From contig JAQVOZ010000055.1 in NCBI GenBank assembly GCA_028702365.1, positions 1 to 7,945 on the forward strand: a stretch of 7,945 bases of DNA, given 5' to 3'. Positions 1 through 6,074 of the stretch are shown piece after piece. The number at the start of each line of letters is the position of its first letter. The stretch's first letter is position 1. The notes under the pieces are model-generated. The model had not been told where the DNA came from and made no database searches. It was given only the letters and a program-made list of their open reading frames with translations. The stretch is from Candidatus Omnitrophota bacterium (GTDB lineage: Bacteria; Omnitrophota; Gorgyraeia; Duberdicusellales; 4484-171). The translations under genes were made by a program, and so were the position numbers.

Positions 1-33
1 GTAAATGAGCTTTCAGTCATCAGCTTATTATGA
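1..33 (+). CDS. possible 3' end of an upstream gene
   Basis: Frame 1 is open from the window edge and ends in a TGA at 31-33, giving a tail of VNELSVISLL. The other two forward frames are closed by stops at 2-4 and 6-8. The TGA overlaps the guaA start as ATGA, the classic arrangement for translational coupling, and this would explain why guaA has no Shine-Dalgarno sequence. Ten residues are too few to identify a product. The tail does not resemble the usual C-terminus of GuaB, the common upstream partner of guaA. It could be chance, since ten open codons prove little. Confidence 0.35.
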   Translation, partial: VNELSVISLL

Positions 34-1571
34 GTAAAGATACAATATTAATTCTTGATTTTGGTTCGCAATATACACAGCTTATTGCGCGCCGCGTCCG
101 CGAGCTTAAGGTTTACAGTATTATTGAGCCCTGCACTATAAGCCTTGAAAAAATAAAAGCCATAAATCCGAAAGGCATTATTCTTTCCGGCGGACCGCAC
201 AGCGTTTATGAAAACGGCGCGCCTAGTCTTAACAAAGAAATACTTAAACTGAATGTCCCTATTTTAGGCATCTGCTACGGAATGCAAATTTTAGTAAAGA
301 GCCTGAAAGGCACAGTTAAGGAAGCAAAAAAGAGGGAATATGGAAGAGCTGAAATGTATATCGACGACCACAAGGATTTATTTTTTTCTCTGCCTGCAAA
401 GATAGTTTCCTGGATGAGCCACACTGACCAGGCAGTTAAGCTTCCCCAGGGCTTTATAAGCTTCGCGCATACCCCGCACACCGAATTCGCCGCAATTGGA
501 AACAGAAAAGCTAAAATATACGGCGTTCAATTCCATCCTGAAGTGGTGCATACCGAATGCGGCACGCAGATTCTTTCGAATTTTCTCTTTAAGATATGCG
601 AATGTTTCGCCAGCTGGCAGCTTGAGGATTTTATTCAAAGCGAAATTAAGCTCATAAGGGAAAAAACAGGAAATAAAAACGTAATCTGCGGCTTAAGCGG
701 AGGGGTGGATTCTTCAACCGCGGCAGTCTTGATAAATGAAGCAATCGGCAAACGCCTTAAATGTATTTTTGTAAATAACGGGCTGCTTAGGAAAAACGAA
801 GTAAAACAGGTGCTTAATGTATTCCGCGGCAACTATAAAATAGACCTTCGTTATGCAGATAGCTCAAATTCTTTTCTAACCAAACTTAAAGGCGTAATTG
901 ACCCGGAAAAAAAGAGAAAGATAATCGGCCATGAATTTATCAGGGTTTTCGATGCTCAAGCGCGGAAAATAAAAAATGTGGAATTTCTTGTGCAGGGAAC
1001 GCTTTATCCCGACGTGATTGAATCGGTTTCTTTTTTCGGCGGCCCCACTTCAAGAATAAAATCGCATCATAACGTAGGCGGGCTCCCGGCTAATATGAAG
1101 CTTAAACTTATTGAGCCTTTCCGCCAGCTTTTTAAGGATGAGGTAAGAGAAATTGCAAAAATTCTTAACTTGCCGCAAAATGTAATCGGCAGGCACCCTT
1201 TCCCGGGCCCGGGCCTTGCTGTCAGGATTATCGGAGAAATTACAAACGAACGCTTAAGAATTTTACGCGAAGCTGACAGCATATTTGAAGAAATAATAAA
1301 AAAGCATAATCTTTATGACGGTATCTGGCAGGCGTTTTGCGTATTGCTTCCGCTTAAAACGGTTGGCGTTATGGGGGATAAGCGCACCTATGAAAATGTT
1401 TGCGCCATACGCGCAGTAAACAGCTTAGACGGTATGACTGCTGATTGGTCAAAAATTCCATATGAAGTGCTTGGTGAAATTTCAAACGCAATAATAAATA
1501 AAGTCCGGGGAATTAACCGCGTAGTCTTTGATATAAGCTCAAAACCTCCCGCAACAATTGAGTGGGAATAA
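30..1571 (+). CDS. guaA: GMP synthase (glutamine-hydrolysing)
   Basis: GuaA makes GMP from XMP, ATP and glutamine in the cytoplasm, the last step of de novo guanine nucleotide synthesis. The 513-residue product has the full family layout. An N-terminal class I glutamine amidotransferase domain (about 1-190) carries the nucleophile Cys82 in GICYGMQ and the His169/Glu171 pair in FHPEV. The ATP-pyrophosphatase domain follows, with P-loop SGGVDSS at 223-229. The C-terminal dimerisation domain includes the conserved HPFPGPGLAVRIIGE stretch and ends with the typical KPPATIEWE. Length is normal and no key residue is missing. ATG30 is the only plausible start because an in-frame stop lies at 6-8. No Shine-Dalgarno is visible, and the ATG overlaps a possible upstream stop codon. 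dnaE follows 41 bases later, so an operon is likely. Confidence 0.98.
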   Translation: MSKDTILILDFGSQYTQLIARRVRELKVYSIIEPCTISLEKIKAINPKGIILSGGPHSVYENGAPSLNKEILKLNVPILGICYGMQILVKSLKGTVKEAKKREYGRAEMYIDDHKDLFFSLPAKIVSWMSHTDQAVKLPQGFISFAHTPHTEFAAIGNRKAKIYGVQFHPEVVHTECGTQILSNFLFKICECFASWQLEDFIQSEIKLIREKTGNKNVICGLSGGVDSSTAAVLINEAIGKRLKCIFVNNGLLRKNEVKQVLNVFRGNYKIDLRYADSSNSFLTKLKGVIDPEKKRKIIGHEFIRVFDAQARKIKNVEFLVQGTLYPDVIESVSFFGGPTSRIKSHHNVGGLPANMKLKLIEPFRQLFKDEVREIAKILNLPQNVIGRHPFPGPGLAVRIIGEITNERLRILREADSIFEEIIKKHNLYDGIWQAFCVLLPLKTVGVMGDKRTYENVCAIRAVNSLDGMTADWSKIPYEVLGEISNAIINKVRGINRVVFDISSKPPATIEWE

Positions 1572-1612
1572 GATAGAAGCGTTTTTGCGCCTCTAGCATT
1601 AAGCATATAAAT

Positions 1613-4600
1613 ATGCCTCACAGTGATTTCATACATCTTCATGTTCATACCCAGTACAGCCTTCTTGACGGAGCATGCCAGCTCGACCGCCTTGTAGAAA
1701 AAGCAGTTAAATTAAAACTACCCGGCCTTGCCATAACCGACCACGGAAATCTTTTCGGCGCAATAAAATTCTACGAAGAATGCATGGACGCAGGCATAAA
1801 GCCAATAATCGGCTGCGAGGTTTATGTTGCGCCTGATTCGCGTTTTAAAAAAGAATATAAAAACGAAGATGCCGGAAATTACCACCTCATACTTCTTGCC
1901 AAAGACAACGAGGGTTATAAGAATTTGATAAAACTTGTAAGCCTTGCATCTTTAGAAGGTTTCTATTACAAACCAAGAATAGATAAAGAAATATTAAGCC
2001 AGTATAGCAAGGGTTTAATCGGCTTAAGCGCCTGCTTAAAAGGAGAAATCGCTTCAGCCATAGTAGCCGATGATGTAAAAGGCGCGTATAAAAAATGCGA
2101 TGAATACCTGCAGATTTTCGGCAAAGGTAATTTCTATCTCGAAATTATGGAAAACGGCCTTAAGGAACAGGAAAAGGTTAATAAGCATATTCTAAAAATC
2201 TCAAAAGAGCTTGATGTGCCGCCGGTTGCAACTAATGATATCCATTATCTTGAAAAAAATGAGTCTTTCGCGCATGAAGTGCTTTTGTGCATACAGACGC
2301 AAACTACTTTAAATGATATAAACCATTTTAAGTTTAACAGCGACACTTTTTATTTCCGCAGCCCTGATGAAATGAAGGAAATTTTTAAGGAAGTGCCGCA
2401 GGCGGTAAAGAACACCCTTGAGATAATGCAGAAATGTAATTTGGTTATGGATTTTTCTAAAATTCATTTACCGCGTTTTCCTATTCCTGAAAATGAAACC
2501 GAAAACGGATACTTGCGAAAAATAGCCAGCGAAAACCTGCCTAAACGTTACAGCCCGGTTACCGATGAGGTGACTAAGCGGTTTGAATATGAAATGGAAG
2601 TAATAAAAGGAACAGGTTTTTCCAGCTATTTTCTTATTATCTGGGATCTTATAAAGCATGCCAAAGAAAGCAATGTGCCGGTTGGGCCGGGCAGGGGTTC
2701 TGCCGCAGGCAGCATCGTAAGTTTTCTTTTAGGTATTACCGACGTAGACCCGCTTAAATACGACCTTCTTTTTGAGAGGTTTCTTAATCCCGCGCGTATT
2801 TCAATGCCTGATATCGATATGGATTTTTGTTACGAAAAGCGCTCGCAGGTTCTTGAATATGTGGGCAAAAAGTATGGCGAAGCAAATGTTGCCCAGATTA
2901 TTACCTTTGGAACAATGTTAGCGCGCGCAGTTGTCCGGGATGTCGGCAGAGCTATGGATTTTAGCTATTCCGAGGTGGATAAAATCGCAAAAATGATTCC
3001 CGTTATTGTCGGCCACCAGGTAACTCTTAAAGAAGCGCTTTCCCAAAGCCCGGAACTTTCGCAGGCCTATCAGTCAGACGCAGGCATTAAACGTTTAATT
3101 GATGTGGCGATGCAGCTTGAGGGTCTGTCGCGCCATGCATCAACCCATGCCGCCGGAGTAGTTATCTCTGATAAGCCCTTGATGGAAAGGATACCTTTGA
3201 TAAGGGGAGCAGAAGAGGAAATAGTTACCGGTTTTGATATGGAATCCCTTGAGAAAACCGGATTGCTTAAGATGGATTTTTTAGGCCTTAAGACGCTCAC
3301 TGTCATAGATTCAACCGTTAAAATAATAAAAAGAACCAGAGGGATAGACGTAGATATAAGTAATCTTTCTCTGGATGACAAAAAAACTTTTTCACTTTTG
3401 AGCAATGCGCAGACAATTGGCGTGTTCCAGCTTGAAAGCAGGGGCATGCGTGAAATATTAAGAAAACTTATCCCGACACGCTTTGAAGATTTAATCGCAG
3501 TACTTGCGCTTTATAGGCCCGGTCCGCTTGGAAGTGGAATGGTTGATGACTTCATAGAAAGAAAACAAGGCAAAAAACCCGTAAGCTATGGCCATCCAAA
3601 GCTTGAATCAATACTTAAAGAAACCTACGGTATTATACTTTATCAGGAACAAACTATGCAGATTGCCTCAAAGCTTGCCGGTTTTAGTCTGGCGCAGGCA
3701 GATTTGCTTAGAAAAGCAATCGGTAAAAAGATTCCTGAAATAATGGAAGAACAACGCAATTTGTTTGTAGAAGGAAGCAAAAAAAATGGCGTATCAGAAA
3801 GGACTGCTACGCAGATTTTTGACCTAATAGATTATTTCTCGGGCTATGGATTTAATAAAAGCCATTCAACCGCATATGCGTTGATTTCTTACCGCACAGC
3901 TTATCTTAAGGCCAACTATCCGGTTGAGTTTATGGCAGCGCTTCTAACAAGTGAACGCACCAATACCGATAAAATCGTTGAATATGTAAATGAGGTTAAT
4001 CATATGGGGATGAAGGTTCTTCCCCCGGACATAAATACCAGCTTTGCTAATTTTACGGTTACTGATGAAAAAAACATAAGGTTTGGGCTTTTGGCAATTA
4101 AAAACGTAGGTACAACTGCTTTGGATAATATAATTCAAATACGCAAAGAAAAGAAATTTGATGATTTCTTTGAATTCTGTGACCGCGTTGATGGAAGAGT
4201 GGTAAATAGAAAAGTCCTGGAAAGCCTTATAAAATCAGGCGCGATGGATAGTTTTAAGCTTAAGCGCGCGCAAATGGCTGCGATGCTTGATAAAATTTTA
4301 GCAAAAACCACAAAAAAAGAAGACCCTTCCCAGCTTCTTTTGTTTGTTGCGCCGAAAAGGCAGGAAGCAATTCCCGATGTTGAAGAATGGCCCCTGCTTC
4401 AAATTCTAAGTTTTGAGAAAGCGCTTCTCGGTATATATGTAACCAGCCATCCTTTGTATTCTTATGAAAATACCGTAAAACATTTAAACCGCGAGGAGAT
4501 AATTTCTCTCTATGAGCAGGACTCCCGCGAAGAGGTAATCATCTGCGGCATAGTAGAAAAAGCGCGCATTATAACTACAAAAAGAAGCGGCGAGCGTATG

Positions 4601-5020
4601 GCGATTTTAAAAATTGAAGATGAAACCTCAACTGTCGAAGTTTTTGTATTCCCCAAGCTTTTCGCAGAAGCTTCCATGGATATCAAGGAAAAAAGCATAA
4701 TCGTTATAAAAGGAAAACTTGAATCCAAAGAAAGAGTGCCAAAAATATTAGCCGCCAAAATTATCCCGATTGAACGCATTTTCGAAAACATAAAAGGCTT
4801 AAACATTGCCATAAATCAGGAAAAATTCCCCTTGGCGAATCTAAGGACAATTTTTCTAAACAATAGAGGAACCACGCCTGTTGTGTTCGCCTTCAGAAAC
4901 TCAAAGCTTAACGGCGTAAAAATTAAAACTGCCAATCAATTCTGCTTAAAGCTTACCGAAAACGCCCTAAAAGAAATCAGCGCGCTTATCGGCGCGGAAA
5001 ACCTGTCGTTGAGCCTCTAG
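1613..5020 (+). CDS. dnaE: DNA polymerase III alpha subunit (DnaE)
   Basis: DnaE is the catalytic subunit of the replicative polymerase. The 1135-residue product is full length for the DnaE1 type. The PHP domain (about 5-215) keeps all the metal-ligand positions I can identify: His10, His12, Asp43, His44, Glu69, His91, Cys141, Asp209 and His211. The family C polymerase core has GPGRGSAAGS and the catalytic aspartates Asp400 and Asp402 (PDIDMDF), with Asp555 in KMDFLGL. A QLLLF pentapeptide at 907-911 fits the beta-clamp-binding consensus. An OB fold lies around 975-1050, followed by a C-terminal domain. The ATG at 1613 fits the family N-terminus (FIHLHVHTQYSLLDGA), although no Shine-Dalgarno precedes it. 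It lies 41 bases after guaA with no convincing terminator or promoter between them. The sequence looks intact and vertically inherited. Confidence 0.98.
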   Translation: MPHSDFIHLHVHTQYSLLDGACQLDRLVEKAVKLKLPGLAITDHGNLFGAIKFYEECMDAGIKPIIGCEVYVAPDSRFKKEYKNEDAGNYHLILLAKDNEGYKNLIKLVSLASLEGFYYKPRIDKEILSQYSKGLIGLSACLKGEIASAIVADDVKGAYKKCDEYLQIFGKGNFYLEIMENGLKEQEKVNKHILKISKELDVPPVATNDIHYLEKNESFAHEVLLCIQTQTTLNDINHFKFNSDTFYFRSPDEMKEIFKEVPQAVKNTLEIMQKCNLVMDFSKIHLPRFPIPENETENGYLRKIASENLPKRYSPVTDEVTKRFEYEMEVIKGTGFSSYFLIIWDLIKHAKESNVPVGPGRGSAAGSIVSFLLGITDVDPLKYDLLFERFLNPARISMPDIDMDFCYEKRSQVLEYVGKKYGEANVAQIITFGTMLARAVVRDVGRAMDFSYSEVDKIAKMIPVIVGHQVTLKEALSQSPELSQAYQSDAGIKRLIDVAMQLEGLSRHASTHAAGVVISDKPLMERIPLIRGAEEEIVTGFDMESLEKTGLLKMDFLGLKTLTVIDSTVKIIKRTRGIDVDISNLSLDDKKTFSLLSNAQTIGVFQLESRGMREILRKLIPTRFEDLIAVLALYRPGPLGSGMVDDFIERKQGKKPVSYGHPKLESILKETYGIILYQEQTMQIASKLAGFSLAQADLLRKAIGKKIPEIMEEQRNLFVEGSKKNGVSERTATQIFDLIDYFSGYGFNKSHSTAYALISYRTAYLKANYPVEFMAALLTSERTNTDKIVEYVNEVNHMGMKVLPPDINTSFANFTVTDEKNIRFGLLAIKNVGTTALDNIIQIRKEKKFDDFFEFCDRVDGRVVNRKVLESLIKSGAMDSFKLKRAQMAAMLDKILAKTTKKEDPSQLLLFVAPKRQEAIPDVEEWPLLQILSFEKALLGIYVTSHPLYSYENTVKHLNREEIISLYEQDSREEVIICGIVEKARIITTKRSGERMAILKIEDETSTVEVFVFPKLFAEASMDIKEKSIIVIKGKLESKERVPKILAAKIIPIERIFENIKGLNIAINQEKFPLANLRTIFLNNRGTTPVVFAFRNSKLNGVKIKTANQFCLKLTENALKEISALIGAENLSLSL

Positions 5021-5039
5021 GTATATTCAAACTCTAAAC

Positions 5040-5177
5040 AAATTCCAACTCCCAAATTCCAAGCTCCAAATAAATTCCAATTACAGAATGACCGAAATTC
5101 TAGACCCAAAATATTTGAATATTGGGATTTTGGAAATTGGAACTTATTTGTAATTTGGTGCTTGTAGCTTGGAATTT
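5040..5177. repeat. imperfect palindromic repeat, ATTCCAA type
   Basis: AATTCCAA occurs three times on the left side (5041, 5055, 5073), and its complement motif TTGGAA three times on the right (5130, 5137, 5169). The outer arms 5054-5065 and 5166-5177 are perfect 12-bp inverted repeats. The inner arms 5068-5082 and 5135-5149 match at 14 of 15 positions. The apex, 5105-5126, folds through AATATT/AATATT closed by CCC/GGG. The right arm has an extra 16-nt internal loop. No ORF or clear target-site duplication is present. It begins 19 bases after the dnaE stop, so a read-through dnaE mRNA would carry this hairpin. I infer a small non-autonomous palindromic element; similar ATTCCAA palindromes are, from general recollection, common between genes in some uncultured phyla. 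Confidence 0.75.
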
Positions 5178-5193
5178 ATTAACATTTTCATTC

Positions 5194-5221
5194 TTGACAC
5201 TCCACCCATTCGCGTTAAAAT
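5194..5221 (+). promoter_or_regulatory. sigma70-type promoter P1
   Basis: A consensus -35 TTGACA (5194-5199) and a -10 TAAAAT (5216-5221, five of six) are separated by 16 bp. The start of transcription is predicted near A5228. It reads into a short stretch that ends in a strong intrinsic terminator at 5283-5309, not directly into an ORF of normal size. Confidence 0.6.
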
Positions 5222-5227
5222 ACCCCC

Positions 5228-5309
5228 ATTACGAAGGCGGTTTCTATGTGTAAATTTACTACAATTTGGCGTTAATTCTAATAGCGTTGGGGTAGCCCAG
5301 CGCTTTTTT
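5228..5309 (+). ncRNA. candidate short terminated transcript (small RNA or leader/attenuator)
   Basis: This ~82-nt stretch is bounded by the TTGACA/TAAAAT promoter at 5194-5221 and an intrinsic terminator at its 3' end, the layout of a stand-alone small RNA gene. Inside it are a perfect 10-bp palindrome, GTAAATTTAC (5250-5259), and a ten-codon frame (ATG 5246 to TAA 5273-5275, MCKFTTIWR). That frame has a GAAGG eight bases before its start. I do not recognise it as any riboswitch, 6S or other known RNA family. It may instead be the attenuated leader of the membrane-protein gene at 5374, which however also has its own promoter after the terminator. The existence of the transcript is inferred from signals alone. 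Confidence 0.4.
5283..5309 (+). terminator. rho-independent terminator
   Basis: A 9-bp stem (AGCGTTGGG 5283-5291 with CCCAGCGCT 5296-5304, one T-G wobble) closes a four-base GTAG loop and runs directly into six T residues (5304-5309). This is the clearest terminator in the window. It would stop transcription from promoter P1 at 5194 and any read-through from dnaE, insulating the membrane-protein gene from upstream transcription. Confidence 0.8.
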
Positions 5310-5327
5310 AATTTCATAACTACTAGT

Positions 5328-5357
5328 TTGAATTTTTAAAATAGAATATGGTATAAG
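5328..5357 (+). promoter_or_regulatory. extended -10 promoter for the membrane-protein gene
   Basis: TTGAAT (5328-5333, four of six) lies 18 bp before TATAAG (5352-5357, five of six), and the -10 is preceded by TGG, giving an extended -10 element. Start of transcription would fall near 5364, about 10 bases before ATG5374. It sits directly after the terminator at 5283-5309, so the gene appears to be an independent transcription unit. The region is AT-rich, so chance matches are easier here. Confidence 0.5.
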
Positions 5358-5373
5358 TAATATTTAAAAAGAT

Positions 5374-5946
5374 ATGATCAAGTTAAAGAGAAATCTTTTA
5401 AGGACGCATGAAATGGTTTCCGAAAGCTTTACCAAATGCTTAGATGAGGCTAACAAGCTTTGGTATGGAGTAATTAGTTTAATTATAACTTTATCATCGT
5501 CATTTTTAGTTTTATCCATTGCCTTGATAGAAAAATTATTCCCCCCAATAGCTAATTTAATTAATCTACCAAAATTATTAATCATGAGCTGGGTTTTATT
5601 ATTTCTTTCGATAATTTTTGGAATTATTGCTGAGCTCGAAGCAGCAGTTTTTCATAGTAATCAAGCAAGAGTTAGGGGGAGAGTTATCCATGAATTAAAT
5701 CAAAAAATTGCTTCGGGTATGGACGAAGATATTATCGAGATAAAAAATGACACAGATTATATAGTACCGGGTAAAATTATTTGGGGCGCTATAAATATCA
5801 ATTGCTTCATTCTTGCAATTTTATGTATGTGTCTCGCATTGTTAAGAAAAATTATCCCAAAAAATAATTGTATTATTATTTTTATTACTGCTATTATTTT
5901 TATTGCGGCCATTAATATTTATTTGCTTAGGAAACGTAAAAAATAA
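5374..5946 (+). CDS. uncharacterised four-helix membrane protein
   Basis: I do not recognise this 190-residue protein. Four hydrophobic segments are visible at about 31-52, 68-88, 135-157 and 167-185. A 45-residue loop between helices 2 and 3 holds RVRGR (99-103) and then an acidic stretch (MDEDIIEIKND, 116-126). The tail is strongly basic (RKRKK). Positive charge suggests an inner-membrane protein with both ends and the central loop in the cytoplasm. The gene is markedly AT-rich: two 60-base samples (5461-5520 and 5581-5640) hold 14 and 19 G+C, against 34 in a dnaE sample at 3121-3180. It has its own promoter and lies between repeats and housekeeping genes, so it is probably an accessory, perhaps transferred, gene. 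The start is uncertain: ATG5374 has no Shine-Dalgarno, whereas ATG5413 (Met14) has AAGGA at eight-base spacing; all four helices are kept either way. No function can be assigned. Confidence 0.75.
   Translation: MIKLKRNLLRTHEMVSESFTKCLDEANKLWYGVISLIITLSSSFLVLSIALIEKLFPPIANLINLPKLLIMSWVLLFLSIIFGIIAELEAAVFHSNQARVRGRVIHELNQKIASGMDEDIIEIKNDTDYIVPGKIIWGAININCFILAILCMCLALLRKIIPKNNCIIIFITAIIFIAAINIYLLRKRKK
5400..5404 (+). promoter_or_regulatory. possible ribosome binding site for an internal start at 5413
   Basis: AAGGA lies eight bases before an in-frame ATG at 5413-5415 (Met14 of the membrane protein). ATG5374 has only AAAAAGAT before it. If this site is used, the protein begins MVSESFTKCL and lacks the basic N-terminal peptide MIKLKRNLLRTHE. 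The longer form fits a very short leader from the predicted transcription start near 5364; the shorter form fits standard ribosome binding. Confidence 0.35.
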
Positions 5947-6064
5947 TAAATAAATATTTTAATTTATGTAATTCCAGGGACACAATACTTAATCAGTCCA
6001 AGCATTACCGCAAAACAAGCATAATCCTAACCGTTTCTACCCCGGAGGTGGACAGCGGTTTGCA

Positions 6065-6071
6065 GAGGAGG
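6065..6071 (+). promoter_or_regulatory. Shine-Dalgarno of the lipoprotein gene
   Basis: GAGGAGG is a near-perfect anti-16S complement, the strongest in the window. It lies 3 bases before ATG6075 and 12 before ATG6084 (Met4). Either start gives the same lipoprotein signal peptide. The upstream GTG at 6048 would put charged residues before the signal peptide and swallow this site. Confidence 0.7.
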
Positions 6072-6074
6072 CAT

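Noticed and set aside
1202..1213. 12-base GC-only palindrome CCCGGGCCCGGG
   Set aside because: It is fully explained by the conserved FPGPGL codons of GMP synthase.
1579..1592. Possible terminator between guaA and dnaE (GCG, T-run, CGC)
   Set aside because: The stem is only three base pairs and the T-run lies in the loop rather than after the stem.
1585..1611. Promoter-like TTGCGC and TATAAA before dnaE
   Set aside because: The spacer is 15 bp, the -35 is poor, and transcription would start inside the dnaE coding sequence.
3070..3447. Longest minus-strand open frame (125 codons), inside dnaE
   Set aside because: It is antisense to conserved DnaE sequence and has no recognisable domain or start signal. 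The other minus-strand frames in the window are shadows of the same kind.
5290..5303. GGGGTAGCCCAGCG resembles the 5' part of a tRNA
   Set aside because: No anticodon arm, T arm or 3' acceptor follows; the bases are part of the terminator hairpin.
5947..5970. AT-only hairpin after the membrane-protein gene (ATAAAT/ATTTAT)
   Set aside because: Six A-T pairs in a very AT-rich stretch, with no T-run after the stem; not credible as a terminator.
6020..6025. CATAAT as a -10 box for the lipoprotein gene
   Set aside because: No acceptable -35 element lies 16-18 bp upstream, so a promoter is not supported although one is probably somewhere in 5947-6040.
6048..6074. GTG start nine codons upstream of the lipoprotein ATG, with GGAGG at 6044-6048
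   Set aside because: The GGAGG overlaps the GTG itself, so spacing is impossible, and the extension would put charged residues in front of a clean signal peptide. The GAGGAGG at 6065-6071 favours ATG6075.
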